Of a DNA stretch of 64,000 nucleotides, positions 23,397-34,950 are shown in pieces. The stretch spans positions 506,403,225 through 506,467,224 of the forward strand of contig NC_058518.1 in NCBI RefSeq assembly GCF_904849725.1. Direction: 5' to 3'. A program made the translations under genes and the position numbers. This DNA comes from Hordeum vulgare subsp. vulgare (Eukaryota > Streptophyta > Magnoliopsida > Poales > Poaceae). How positions within the stretch are numbered: the stretch's first letter is position 1; each line of letters starts with the position of its first letter. The notes under the pieces were generated by a model, which did no database searches, was not told the origin of the DNA, and saw only the letters and a list, made by a program, of their open reading frames with translations.

Positions 23397-24947
23397 TGCT
23401 ACGGCAAGAGACAACAGCGCCAAAAATTAGCACGTTGATGGAGATTGGGCTTGTGTTGGTTTTTCCCTTGAAGAGGAAAGGGTGGTGCAGCACAGGAGCA
23501 GTAAGTATTCCCCTCAGTTTGAGAACCAAGGTATCAATCCAGTAGGAGAATCTCGTCAAGTCCAAAGTACCTGCACAAACACAAAAAGCTTGCACCCAAC
23601 GCTATAAAGGGGTTGTCAATCCCTTCAAGATTGATTGCAAAGTGAGATCTGAAGGCGGAAAGTGCAACGAAGTAAAAGAGTAAGGCTGAAAATATGGTGT
23701 GGAGTAGACGTGGGGGCCATAGTGTTCACTATAGGCTTCTCTAAAATTAAAATAGCAAATATTACGGTGGGTGAACAAATTACTGTCGAGCAATTGATAG
23801 AACCGCGCAAAGGCATGACGATATCAAAGGCAATGATCATACATATATGCACCACGTCCGAGACAAGTAGACCGATACTTTCTGCATCTACTACTATTAC
23901 TCCACACATCGACCGCTATCCAGCATGCATCTAGTGTATTGAGTTCATGACGAACAGAGTAACGCCTTAAGCAAGATGACATGATGTAGAGGGATAATCT
24001 CAAACCAATGATGAAAACCCCATCTTTTTACCCTTGATGGCAACAACACGATGCGTGCCTCGCTACCCCTTCTGTCACTGGGTGAGGTCATCGCACGGTA
24101 TGAACCCAAAACCAAGCACTTCTCCCATTGCAAGAATCATAGATCAAGCTGGCCAAACAAAACCCACAACTCGAAGAGAATTACAAGGATATGAAATCAT
24201 GCATAAGAGAGATCAGAAGAAACTCAAATAAGATTCATAGATAATCTGATCATACATCCACAATTCATCGGATCTCGACAAACACACCGCAAAAGAAGAT
24301 TACATCGGATAGATCTCCATGAAGATCATGGAGAACTTTGTATTGAAGATCCAAGAGAGAGAAGAAGCCATCTATCTACTAGCTATGGACCCGTAGGTCT
24401 ATGGTGAACTACTCACACATCATCGGAGAGGTCATGGTGTTGATGAAGAAGCCCTCCGTATCCGAATCCCCCCTCCGGCAGGGCACCAGAACGTGCCCGA
24501 GATGGGATCTTGCGGAGACAGAAGCTTGCGGCGTCGGAAAAGTACTTTCGATGATCTCTTCATTTTTTCTGGAATTTTTGGGAATATATAGGCGAAAGAC
24601 CTAGGGCAGAGGTGGCCCAGGGAGCCCACAAGCCTAGGAGGCGCGGGCCCCCTAGCCGCGGCTAGGGGGCTTGTGGGGTCCTTGGTGGCCCCCTGCCCTG
24701 GTTCTCAGGTTCCCCGATCTTCTTCTGTTTCAGAAAAAATATTTTTGGAAGTTTCGTTCCGTTTGGACTCCGTTTAAAATCCTCCTCTGAAAAGGGTCAA
24801 AAACACGGAAAAAACAGGAACTGGCACTTGGCACTGAGTTAATAAGTTAGTCCCAAAAAAGATATAAAAGGCATACAAAACATCCAAAGTTTGACAAGAT
24901 AATAGCATGAAACCATCAAAAATTATAGATACGTTGGAGACGTATCA
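23397..24947 (-). repeat. Gypsy B 5' LTR
   Basis: This is 1551 bp, TGATACGTCTCC at 24947 to GTAGCA at 23397 on the minus strand. It is adjacent to the PBS and homologous along its length to 18256-19800. Confidence 0.9.
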
Positions 24948-25231
24948 CATGCTACGTTTATAATTTGGGTCTTGTCCATCACATCATTCTCCTAATGACG
25001 TGATCGAGTTATCAAGTGACAACACTTGCATATGGTCAGAAAACCTTAACAATCCTTGATCAACTGGCTAGCCAACTAGAGGCTTACTAGGGACATTGTT
25101 GTGTCTATATATCCACACATGTATCTATGCTTTCATTCAATGCAATTATAACATGGATAATAAATGATTATCTTGAAACAGGAAATATATAATAACTATT
25201 TTATCATTGCCTCTAGGGCATATTTAGAACA

Positions 25232-25540
25232 CTCACTTGATCTTATCTAGTATAATCCCGGAGACCATGGTGACAGCGGTCTATTGGACATGGATTAGAA
25301 GAATGTTTTCATGAGTGATTTCCTCTTTTGTGAATTGATTGAAGATTGAGAGTCTCTTGGTGCTTGTCTTTGACTATCCTTGAGATACGTTGTGGTGATT
25401 GTGGTACTCTCTTTGGATGGCCGCGGTGACATTGGAAAATCCATAGATGAGAACTACAAACTCTAAGGTGTGCTTTTGTAGCCCTACATAATTCTTATCC
25501 TCTCTTGATCACAAAGGAATGACCTCTGAGTGCGTCTCCA
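25232..25540. other. Unassigned sequence between Copia-1 and Gypsy C
   Basis: No ORF, TIR or LTR end is recognisable. It probably represents the host sequence or older repeat into which Copia-1 inserted; the junction with the Gypsy C integrase remnant falls near 25541. Confidence 0.4.
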
Positions 25541-25810
25541 TTGCATGTTCTTTTGTACAACTCTCGTTTGAGATTCTTTGCAGGAAAACTCCTCTCCAAA
25601 TGGGAAGGACCCTATGTTATCGAGGAGGTCTATCGATCCGGAGCTATCAAAATAAATAATGCTGAAGGTACTAACCCAAAGGTTGTCAATGGGCAACGAA
25701 TAAAATATTATATCTCAGGTACGCCCATTAATGTTGAAAGCAATATTGTCCAAACTATGACACCGGAAGAACACATAAAAGAAACCTTCCGGAACACTCC
25801 AGAATCGTGA
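25541..25810 (+). pseudogene. Gypsy C integrase C-terminus, 5'-truncated
   Basis: This encodes LLYNSRLRFFAGKLLSKWEG, then VIEEVYRSGAIKI and a VVNGQRIKYYISG block, ending TPEEHIKETFRNTPES. That is the C-terminal tail typical of Athila-like plant Gypsy integrases. Everything upstream (gag, RT, integrase core) is missing; the recognisable part starts abruptly within the first codons. It shows that Gypsy C was an autonomous-type element before truncation. Confidence 0.8.
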
Positions 25811-26126
25811 AAAAAGGGAGGTACGTGATACGGTAAGTAAACGGACTCCGAAAAATCCGCAAAAATATTTTTTGTCAGTTTTGAATATTTAAAAAATTAG
25901 GAAAATAAGAAACTTCTAGGAAAGTGACCCTGGTGGGCACGATAGCCAGGCGCACCCCGGTGGGTTGTGCCCACCTCGGGTACTTTCCGGACTTCGTTTT
26001 TCTTCCGTTCTGCTTGTTCCCCAAGATAAAAAATCTTTATATACCCCCCGGAACCTGTTGACCTCTGTATCGCGGAGAAATATCATGTTTTCTTTTCTTG
26101 TTATTTTCTGTCAGATCCAATCCACC

Positions 26127-26650
26127 ATGGCCGCTTCAAGTTCCTCCAAGGACAAGTTCTTCGACAACGTCATCAAGCCATATCTGCGGGAAGTGATGCA
26201 GCACCCTCACGCTATCCTTATGCGCGATGGGGTGCTGCACATCCGCGATGTGCAAGGACCCAAGGGGACTCGATCCGTGGAGGCCAGGCTTGAAGCTATG
26301 GAGCGGGAAGTCTTCCGGTGCAAGGGGATGGTGGAAGTTGGACTCAATGCCAATCACCTAATGATCGCGGACTACACCCGTGATCTCAAGGTGAATGCAA
26401 GTCCATGAAGGACATCGTCTTCTCCCTCAACGAGCAAATCAACTTCCTCCATAGCCATACCCACGACCTTCAAAGCCAAGTCTTTGAATATGAGGCAAGG
26501 TTTACAGGTATGAGTTTGGTTGCCAGTTGCAGGATCCGAGAGACTCACTCTTCCTCTTATGATGGTGAGCCTCTTCCATGGAAACCGGAGGACAAGATTG
26601 CTTCTACTTCATCACCACCACCTCCTTCTTCATCACCAAAAGAAAATTGA
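26127..26650 (+). pseudogene. Gypsy C post-pol ORF, split by a 1-base deletion
   Basis: The ATG at 26127 begins MAASSSSKDKFFDNVIKPYL. The frame runs to 26408 and is continued in another frame at about 26403-26650 (MKDIVFSLNEQINFLHSHTH, ending PPPPSSSPKEN). The join NAS/SMKD implies loss of one base near 26402. The heptad-rich middle (LEAMEREVF, LNEQINFLHSHTHDLQSQV) predicts a coiled coil and the tail is Ser/Pro-rich. It sits after integrase, where Athila-type elements carry an extra ORF. I do not recognise a function. Confidence 0.65.
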
Positions 26651-28204
26651 GTATCAGGTATGGGCACTCCCCTTGGCTTTCGCCCAGCTTGGGGGGTGCC
26701 CCAATATCATATCATCTCCACTATCTTTTGCCTTTAATTTTCTTAGTTCGATCCATGGTTATCTTTTGCTTTAGATGAATAAAAATTTAGTTGAATCCTT
26801 TATTTCCAAGAGTTTGCTTAGTGATCAATCTATGCAATCATGTGTGAGATATATAATAAAGTTCAGTTTGAGTTTTGCCTTTTTTACTTTCTTGTTTCAA
26901 TAAAAAGAAAGGAAATAAATGAAAAATATCATATGCTAATCGTATGGTAAGTGATGACATTACACAAGGAAAAGTATAAGTAGAAAAGTTTATTGTATAT
27001 TGACAAACATAGCATTGGTCAATGATGCAACTCATGAAAGAATTAGTAAGGGAAGGGAAGATTCACATGCAAATACACAATCCTCGAAATCTTTTCTGAT
27101 TGTGAGCACCCATCAAAATATTATATGCCAAAATTGTTGACGTTGGACAATGAAGACAACGTAATGAATTATGTTTGTTCATATTCACATAGAAGTTATA
27201 TTGTCATGGATCCTTCAACATGTGGTGCTTGCCCCTATCTTTGCTAGCCAAAAACTCCGCACTAAGTAGAGATACTACTTGTGCATCCAAAACCCTTAAA
27301 CCCAAATCTTGTTTGAGAGTCCACCATACCTACCTATGGATTGAGTAAGATCCTTCAAGTAAGTTGTCATCTGTGCAAAAAGGGCAATAAAAATTGCTTC
27401 TAAAAGTGTAAGATCATTTAGTGTAAGGGAAAATTGAGCGTTGGACAAACTTGTGATGGTGAAGATTAAAAGCGACAGACTGCATAATAAAGGTTGCCAT
27501 CACAAGGGACAATATAACGTGACGTTCTCTTGCACTAAGGGGTTGAGCATACAAACAAAAAACGCATCGCAACATCTGCTTCCCTCTGCGAAGGGCATAT
27601 CTTTTACTTTTATGTATTTACTTTCATGCAAGAGACAAAGTTTTTCTCTCTATTCCTTTTTATTTTCTCCTTTGGCAAGCATCATGTGGTGACGAAAGAT
27701 CTAGGCACATATATCCAGTTGAATATGGGTAGCATGAGTTATTATTGTTGACATCACCCTTGAGGAGAATTCGTTGGGAGGCGAAACTATAAGCCCCTAT
27801 CTTTCTAAGTGTCCGGTTGAAATGTTTTTCTCATGTGAACACGGTGAGTGTTAGCAATCATAGAAGACCAAATGATGGTTGAGTATGTGGACTTGCCTAA
27901 AGGCTCCGATATGTGACCCTTCCTGAAAAGATGATGAATTGTAGTTGCAAAGTTGACTCAGAACATAGTTTGTTCGTTTCCAATAGAGTTTATGCTTTAT
28001 ACTTCGATGTTGTGATGAATTGTCACTTGTTCATGAGAAGCCTATGATAAAAGTTTTATGTTAAAGTTTGGTGCTATTATAATAAGTTACATGATGTTGC
28101 TATGTCCGTATTTTTGTTTTTATCGACATCTCTCTCTCTCTCTCTCTCTCTAACCATGTGGACATGTTTCTCGATTTCGGTTTTCGCTTGAGGACAAGCG
28201 AGGT
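26651..28204 (+). other. Gypsy C spacer before the PPT
   Basis: No convincing gene. AT-rich, with a (TC)n microsatellite at about 28129-28150 and CCCAGCTTGGGGGGTGCCCC near 26683. Confidence 0.6.
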
Positions 28205-28220
28205 CTAAGCTTGGGGGAGT
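28205..28220 (+). other. Polypurine tract of Gypsy C
   Basis: CTAAGCTTGGGGGAGT lies directly before TGATACGTCC, the start of the 3' LTR. Confidence 0.8.
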
Positions 28221-28279
28221 TGATACGTCCATTTTTCATCATGTTATCCTACTTTTATTTATGTTGTTTTATTGTATAC

Positions 28280-28829
28280 TAGCAAAAGGGCCCGTGCGTT
28301 GCAACGGGAGAAAGAAATACCACACGCTCTTAATTTATAAAAAATAGTCTATAATCTGAGAATTTGTAGTTACGACACAAACAAAGATGGTCTTATCCTA
28401 CAAAAGTGCAGTTCAAAATTTCACATGTCTTCTGTTTTAACACGGCTTGCATGTAGATTTAATACGTACAAAGAATCAAGCAAGTGACCTTCAGTTTCAT
28501 CTCCAATTCTGATTTTGTTGACGTGTTCATCCCCAATCCGGATGAGTAACGGTATGAAAGAAAGACGAATAATGACTTATTTATTAAAATTGCATCCTAG
28601 GTAGTATTTTATTAAATGTTTAACAGTAAAATAATATCATATTTAAATTCTACATATTTTTCTAATCAAATTCCATATATAATATGTTAAATTTGGAGTT
28701 GGGGTTTAGAAAATATGAGTATTTTAAAAAACATTTAATATATACTACGGGTTTAATGTTAAAAGCATCAGGGGGTTTTCTATAAAATAGCATGACGGAC
28801 TAAGAATATCTATTTCCTTTATTAGTATA
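28280..28829. mobile_element. D1: about 550-bp non-autonomous DNA element
   Basis: It begins AGCAAAAGGGCCCGTGCG and ends CTATTTCCTTTATTAGTATA. It is homologous along its length to the free copy at 49881-50435, which defines the ends. The class is probably Mutator-like, judging from the direct repeat flanking the free copy. It has no coding capacity. Confidence 0.7.
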
Positions 28830-29494
28830 AGCAAAAGGGTCCGTGCGGAAGAAAAAAATACCACACACTTTTAATTATTTTATAATCATTTTGATTTATT
28901 AAAATAATAAGCTAACTAACTAATGTAGTCAGTCCTATCCTATTTTGTTGAGAAATCAACCCGTCCATTGTTAATTCTATCATGATGAGAAATTGAGCGG
29001 GACAAGCAAAGCAAAACAAAGAGGCTACGTGAATTGATCAATGGACTGTTATCTTATTTCACTCATGGGGTAGAGAATGTGGGATCAGATAACAAACTGA
29101 AGGTGGTGTTCTATTCTCTGTCTCTACAATAATACAATCTTACATTCAATACATTCATTCATCAGCAAACAAATCCCCACAAAACAAAATTTCTTGTCGG
29201 TGCTTGGCACACGGTTGGAGGCATGGGGAGGGGATCTCAACAGATAATGAGTTCCTGCCGGAGGAGGGGATGCGATGAGGGGAGCAAGGGTTAGGCGCCT
29301 CTATCTAGCAATAAGGAGTCGTCGTTGCCGCGCCATAACCTCGGAGTTCCCCGTGTGAGCCATGGAGGCCCGCCTCCACCTGCAAGTACTTCGCTCCGCC
29401 ACGCCTTATCCGCGCGCCGCCGCCGTTCTGCATTGAGCAGACGCATCATCCCCAGTCACTGTAGCTGTCGCGTTGATTTGATCCAGAAGCTGTG

Positions 29495-29815
29495 CTCGAG
29501 CGCCGAAACGGGGGCAGTAAGCGGGCAGAGGTACGGCCTCGGAGGCGGGTGGGTTAATATCGACAACAGTGGTGGTTGAGATCGGCCACGGCGGCGAGTG
29601 GTGTGGCAGTGGCCTGGGCATAGGCCAGGGTGGACCAGGGTCGACGCGATGCGCTCGAGCGCCGCAACGGGGGCAGTGAGCGAGGAGAGGTACGGCCGCG
29701 GAGGCGGTGGGTTGAGATCGGCAGCGGTGGCGGTTGAGGTCGGCCGCGGCGACGAGTGGTGTGGCGGCAGCCTGGGCACAGGCCAGGGTGGCCCAGGGTC
29801 GGCGGGAGGAGGCGA
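29495..29815. repeat. Two-copy GC-rich tandem repeat, about 159 bp period
   Basis: CGAGCGCCGAAACGGGGGCA at about 29497 recurs as CGAGCGCCGCAACGGGGGCA at 29656. The rest of the unit (GAGGTACGGCC..GAGGCGG..GGTGG) follows in both. Long ORFs exist on both strands but are GC-driven. No product is recognised. Confidence 0.7.
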
Positions 29816-29879
29816 TGCGTACGGGTATAATTTTTGCAGCAAATCGTTTTTTTCTTTTTGCATTGCAGATAAATGATGA

Positions 29880-31138
29880 AGCGCGGGTTGAATAATAAAA
29901 ATTACAGGGGCTTTTTAATCCCTAAAACTGCTTGATCATGAACAACCACCTCAGGTCGTGCCTCCGCTACTCTTTTTTATTCCCTTATTATGCAATGTGA
30001 TCGCCAACGCAAAACCGGTGCTACCTCTACTTATATTCGATAGGTACTTGAAGTGCGCCATGACGCGCCTCATGTACGTGTAGCACCAATTGTCTAACCG
30101 TGGATATGTAGGAAACGGCGGCGCCTCGACAGTTTACATATTTATAGATTCCATATTTTAATGCTTTTAATTCCATAATTTGATCCATGTCAAGTGGTAT
30201 ATTTATTTCTTACTGTCATTTATACATCTGCTTCTTAGTGAAATTACTGGTAATGGCAATTGATTATCTTGTGTTGTGTAATGGTAAAGTTAAATTGGTA
30301 GTAACATTCAGTTTTTCTTGCACTGTGAATACATTTGAACTCATTGTAAAACAGTAGTAATTATAGAAAAGCCTAAAAAAAATACTGATAATAATATGTC
30401 AATCTTACATAATCAGTGTAAAAGTCAACCTACTCAATTTTGTTAGATACAAATTTACGATTTTTTTTCTTTTTTTTAGTTTCCAACCAATGCATATGCT
30501 CCCAATCTTTTCCTATTTGGTTTGCTTTATTGCTTATCCATCCAATCTAGCACAAAAGCAGTAGGCGAATCAGCGGCAAAGTTCGGAGAGCCTATTTTGG
30601 ATGCAGCCTATTTTGGATGCAGAGTTGTGGAGCTTCAGAAAATTCACAAGAACATCAAAGAGCAAATAAATGTTTGTACAATTTTCTTCCGTATTTAAAT
30701 TAGAGAAAAGATAGCAACAAAATATCCTCCATAGTTAAACAATATTCAAGCATGGTCAACCAAGTGCAAGAATACAAAGTATACATCTGAATCTGAAAAG
30801 GATGTCTGACCATTTTAAATAATCAACAGTTGTACTGCTTCTAGATAAAAAAAAATTGTACATTTATATTCGGTGCAAGTCACATGTTTGTATTAGACCG
30901 AATACTTAGCTAAATATGTACAAGAAAATATGGTTTACCATGAAGAACCATTTTACATAGGTGATGAAGGGCACAATATAATTGTTGGTCATCTCCCTAT
31001 CCTACTTTGAGCCTGCTCGGACCTGCATAACCATTTGACAGAAAAAGTTTATATGTTTCTAAAAAAAGATTATATGTTTACTGATCCATCTCTGAATCTG
31101 GATATAAACAAACCAGGTCTATGAATGAATTAGATGCA
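29880..31138. other. Interior of D2, no gene seen
   Basis: AT-rich sequence with only short ORFs; I see no domain, RNA gene or repeat boundary. The Copia-2 TSD GAAAT begins at 31139. Confidence 0.5.
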
Positions 31139-31143
31139 GAAAT

Positions 31144-32570
31144 TGTTGGAATTATGCCCTAGAGGCAATAATAATATAGTTATTATTATAATTCCTGTAT
31201 CAAGATAATCGTTTATTATCCATGCTATAATTGTATTGAATGAAGACTCATTTACATGTGTCGATACATAGACAAAACACCGTCCCTAGCAAGCCTCTAG
31301 TTGGCTAGCCAGTTGATCAAAGATAGTCAGTGTCTTCTGATTATGAACAAGGTGTTGTTGCTTGATAATTGGATCACGTCATTAGGAGAATCACGTGATG
31401 GACTAGACCCAAACTAATAGACGTAGCATGTTGATCGTGTCATTTTGTTGCTACTGTTTTCTGCGTGTCAAGTATTTATTCCTATGACCATGAGATCATA
31501 TAACTCACTGACACCGGAGGAATGCTTTGTGTGTATCAAACATCGCAACGTAACTGGGTGACTATAAAGATGCTCTACAGGTATCTCCGAAGGTGTTAGT
31601 TGAGTTAATATGGATCAAGACTGGGATTTGTCACTCCCTGTGACGGAGAGGTATCTCGGGGCCCACTCGGTAATACAACATCACACACAAGCCTTGCAAG
31701 CAATGTGACTTAGTGTAAGTTGCGGGATCTTGTATTACGGAACGAGTAAAGAGACTTGTCGGTAAACGAGATTGAAATAGGTATGAGGATACTGACGATC
31801 GAATCTCGGGCAAGTAACATACCGAAGGACAAAGGGAATGACATACGGGATTATATGAATCCTTGGCACTGAGGTTCAAACGATAAGATCTTCGTAGAAT
31901 ATGTAGGATCCAATATGGGCATCCAGGTCCCGCTATTGGATATTGACCGAGGAGTCTCTCGGGTCATGTCTACATAGTTCTCGAACCCGCAGGGTCTGCA
32001 CACTTAAGGTTCGACGTTGTTTTATGCGTATTTGAGTTATATGGTTGGTTACCGAATGTTGTTCGGAGTCCCGGATGAGATCATGGACGTCACGAGGGTT
32101 ACCGGAATGGTCCGGAAACGAAGATTGATATATAGGATGACCTCATTTGATTACTGGATGGTTTTCGGAGTTACCGGGAATGTACCGGGAATGACGAATG
32201 GGTTCCGGGAGTTCACCGGGGGGGGCAACCCACCCCGGGGAATCCCATAGGCCTCGAGGGTGGCACACCAGCCCTTAGTGGGCTGGTGGGACAGCCCAAG
32301 AGGGCCCTATGCGCCTAGAGAAGAAAATCAAAGAGAAAGAAAAAAAAAAGAGGAGGTGGGAAGGGAAGGAAGGACTCCCTCCCACCAAACCAAGTCCAAC
32401 TCGGTTTGGGGGGGAACCTTCCCCCTTGGACTCGGCCAACCCCCTTGGGGCTCCTTGAGCCCCAAGGCAAGGTACCCTCCCTCCCACCTATATATACGGA
32501 GTTATTGGGGCTGATTTGAGACGACTTTTCCACGGCAGCCCGACCACATACCTCCACGGTTTTTCCTCTA
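31144..32570 (+). repeat. Copia-2 5' LTR, 3'-truncated
   Basis: It begins TGTTGGAATTATGCCCTAG and stops at TTTTCCTCTA. In the 3' LTR the same string at 36361-36370 continues GATCGCGTTTC for another 391 bp. A TATA box TATATATA is at 32489-32496. Confidence 0.95.
32489..32496 (+). promoter_or_regulatory. TATA box of the Copia-2 5' LTR
   Basis: TATATATA in the context CCCACCTATATATACGGAG; the same motif occurs at 36289-36296 in the 3' LTR. The deletion begins about 75 bp downstream, so a transcript could start here and read straight into the integrase-RT remnant. Confidence 0.7.
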
Positions 32571-33315
32571 TCATCGTAACAAGAAGATCAAGTTCCTATG
32601 GTCTGATCGTGGGGGTGAATATCTGAGTTTCGAGTTTGGTGCTCACTTAAGACAATGTGGAATTGTTTCACAGTTGACACCTCCTGGAACACCACAGCGT
32701 AATGGTGTGTCCGAACATCGTAATCGTACTTTATTAGAGATGGTGCGATCTATGATGTCTCTTACCGATTTGTCGTTATCATTTTGGGGTTATGCATTAG
32801 AAACAGCTGCATTCACTTTAAATAGGGCACCATCAAAATCCGTTGAGACGACACCATACGAACTGTGGTATGGCAAAAGGCCAAAGTTATCGTTTCTTAA
32901 AGTTTGGGGATGTGATGCTTATGTCAAAAAGCTTCAGCCTGAAAAGCTGGAACCCAAAGCGGAAAAGTGCGTCTTCATAGGTTACCCAAAAGAGACAGTT
33001 GGGTACACCTTCTATCTCAAATCCGAGGGCAAAGTGTTTGTTGCTAAAAACGGAGCTTTTCTCGAGAAGGAGTTTCTCTCGAGAGAATTGAGTGGGAGGA
33101 AGATAGAACTTGACGAGGTTGTCGAACCTCTCATCCCTCTTGATGGTGGCGCAGGGCAAGGGGAAACCTCTGTCGTTGCGACGCCGGTTGAGGAGGAAGT
33201 TAATGATGATGATCATGAAACTCCAGTTCAAGTTTCTGTTGAACCAGCAGGTCGACGAGACCACGTGCTGCTCCAGAGTGGTACGGTAATCCCGTCTTAT
33301 CAATCATGTTGTTAG
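32571..33315 (+). pseudogene. Copia-2 integrase, C-terminal half
   Basis: Coding starts in the catalytic core (HRNKKIKFLWSDRGGEYLSF at the junction) and runs through RNRTLLEMVRSMMSLTD, ELWYGKRPKLSFLKVWG and KCVFIGYPKETVGYTFYL. The frame then shifts near 33255, so the last residues (HVLLQSGTVIPSYQSCC) are out of frame with RT, which lies in the next frame. The zinc-binding domain and the first catalytic Asp are deleted, so no active integrase can be made. Confidence 0.9.
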
Positions 33316-34898
33316 ACAACAATGAACCTGCAAATTATGAAGAAGCAATGGTGGGCCCAGATTCCAACAAATGGCTAGAAGCCATGAAGTCCGAGATAGG
33401 ATCCATGTATGAGAACAAAGTGTGGACTTTGGAGGTACTACCTGAGGGCCGCAAGGCTATTCAGAAAAAATGGATCTTTAAGAGGAAGACGGACGCTGAC
33501 GGCAATGTGGCCGTTTATAAAGCTCGACTTGTGGCAAAGGGTTTTTCACAAGTTCAAGGAGTTGACTATGATGAGACATTCTCACCCGTAGCGATGCTTA
33601 AGTCCGTCAGAATCATGTTAGCAATAGCTGCATTTTTCGATTATGAAATCTGGCAGATGGATGTCAAAACGGCGTTCTTTAACGGTTTCCTTAAGGAAGA
33701 GTTGTATATGATACAACCCGAAGGTTTTGTCGATCCTAAGAATGCTAACAAGGTGTGCAAGCTCCAGCGATCCATTTATGGACTGGTGCAAGCATCTCGG
33801 AGTTGGAACAAACACTTTGATGAGGTGATAAAAGCATTTGGGTTTATACAAGTGGTTGGAGAATCTTGTATTTACAAGAAAGTGAGTGGGAGCTCTGTGG
33901 CGTTTCTAATATTATATGTGGATGACATATTGCTGATTGGAAACAACGTGGAGTTTTTAGGGAGCATAAAGGATTACTTGAATAAGAGTTTCTCTATGAA
34001 GGACCTAGGAGAAGCTGCTTACATTCTAGGCATTAAGATCTATAGGGATAGATCAAAACGCCTGATAGGACTTTCACAAAGCACATACCTTGATAAAGTT
34101 TTGAAAAGGTTCAAAATGGAACAGTCCAAGAAAGGGTTCTTGCCAGTTTTACAAGGTACGAGATTGAGTAAGACTCAGTGCCCAGCAACTGATGAAGATA
34201 GAGAGCATATGCGCTCCGTCCCCTATGCTTCAGCCATAGGTTCTATCATGTATGCAATGCTGTGCACTAGACCGGATGTTAGCCTGGCCATAAGTATGGC
34301 AGGTAGGTTCCAGAGTAATCCAGGAGTGGATCACTGGACAACGGTCAAGAATATCCTAAAGTACCTGAAAAGGACTAAGGAGATGTTTCTCGTGTATGGA
34401 GGTGACGAAGAGCTCGCCGTAAAAGGTTACGTCGATGCAAGCTTTGACACAGATCCGGACGACTCTAAGTCGCAAACCGGATACGTATTTATTCTTAATG
34501 GGGGTGCGGTAAGCTGGTGCAGTTCCAAGCAAAGCGTCGTAGCAGATTCTACATGTGAAGCGGAGTACATGGCTGCCTCGGAGGCGGCTAAGGAGGGTGT
34601 CTGGATGAAGCAGTTCATGACGGATCTTGGAGTGGTGCCAAGCGCACTGAATCCAATAACCTTGTTCTGTGATAACACGGGTGCCATTGCCTTAGCAAAG
34701 GAACCACGGTTTCACAAGAAGACCAGACACATCAAACAACGCTTCAACCTCATCCGCGACTACGTCGAGGGAGAGGACGTAAGTATATGCAAAGTGCACA
34801 CGGATCTAAATGTAGCAGACCCGCTGACTAAACCTCTTCCACGGCCAAAGCATGATCAACACCAGAACTGTATGGGTGTTAGATTTATTACAATGTAA
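33306..34898 (+). CDS. Copia-2 reverse transcriptase-RNase H ORF, 530 codons uninterrupted
   Basis: An open frame codes RT (RVT_2) and RNase H. Key parts: KARLVAKGFSQVQGVDYDET (about residues 73-92), WQMDVKTAFFNGFLKEELYM, the polymerase motif LILYVDDILLIGNN (about 201-214), then GYVDASFDTDPDD, TCEAEYMAASEAAKEG and DNTGAIALA of RNase H, ending NCMGVRFITM. In an intact element this is the C-terminal part of one gag-pol protein. Here upstream sequence is deleted and the integrase frame is shifted, so translation would need its own start. The first ATG (MLLDNNEPANYEEAMVG) lies inside the normal polyprotein and is probably not a natural start. The clean frame reflects youth. Confidence 0.93.
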   Translation: MLLDNNEPANYEEAMVGPDSNKWLEAMKSEIGSMYENKVWTLEVLPEGRKAIQKKWIFKRKTDADGNVAVYKARLVAKGFSQVQGVDYDETFSPVAMLKSVRIMLAIAAFFDYEIWQMDVKTAFFNGFLKEELYMIQPEGFVDPKNANKVCKLQRSIYGLVQASRSWNKHFDEVIKAFGFIQVVGESCIYKKVSGSSVAFLILYVDDILLIGNNVEFLGSIKDYLNKSFSMKDLGEAAYILGIKIYRDRSKRLIGLSQSTYLDKVLKRFKMEQSKKGFLPVLQGTRLSKTQCPATDEDREHMRSVPYASAIGSIMYAMLCTRPDVSLAISMAGRFQSNPGVDHWTTVKNILKYLKRTKEMFLVYGGDEELAVKGYVDASFDTDPDDSKSQTGYVFILNGGAVSWCSSKQSVVADSTCEAEYMAASEAAKEGVWMKQFMTDLGVVPSALNPITLFCDNTGAIALAKEPRFHKKTRHIKQRFNLIRDYVEGEDVSICKVHTDLNVADPLTKPLPRPKHDQHQNCMGVRFITM

Positions 34899-34934
34899 TT
34901 CACATGATGATGTGAGGGCTAGATTATTGACTCT

Positions 34935-34950
34935 AGTGCAAGTGGGAGAC
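34935..34950 (+). other. Polypurine tract of Copia-2
   Basis: AGTGCAAGTGGGAGAC immediately precedes the 3' LTR TG at 34951. Confidence 0.85.

Larger units (their letters stand above)
18256..24947 (-). mobile_element. Gypsy B: sister element to Gypsy A, inside the Copia-1 LTR
   Basis: On the minus strand the order is 5' LTR 23397-24947, PBS 23367-23386, leader, a 227-aa ORF, spacer, PPT and 3' LTR 18256-19800. The LTRs are the same family as Gypsy A. Flanks are CATGA (18251-18255) and CATGC (24948-24952): a 5-bp TSD with one mismatch, supported by the unbroken LTR copy at 586-594 (CACATGCTA). It has no gag, protease, RT or integrase. Confidence 0.9.
16760..25231 (-). repeat. Copia-1 5' LTR, split by Gypsy B
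   Basis: The LTR pieces are 16760-18255 and 24948-25231, together about 1.78 kb, matching the 1.81 kb LTR of Copia-2. The minus-strand end at 16760 reads CGTTCCCCAACA. The outer terminus at 25231 is mutated (GTTCTAAATATGCCC where the other LTR has GTTGGAAATAT). A minus-strand TATA (TATATATAC) lies at about 17212-17222. The expected TSD would be CTCAC at 25232-25236; its partner is outside the window. Confidence 0.88.

Noticed and set aside
29325..29876. ORFs on both strands in the GC-rich 159-bp repeat
   Set aside because: The tandem repeat explains the open frames; no codon-level conservation is visible between the units.
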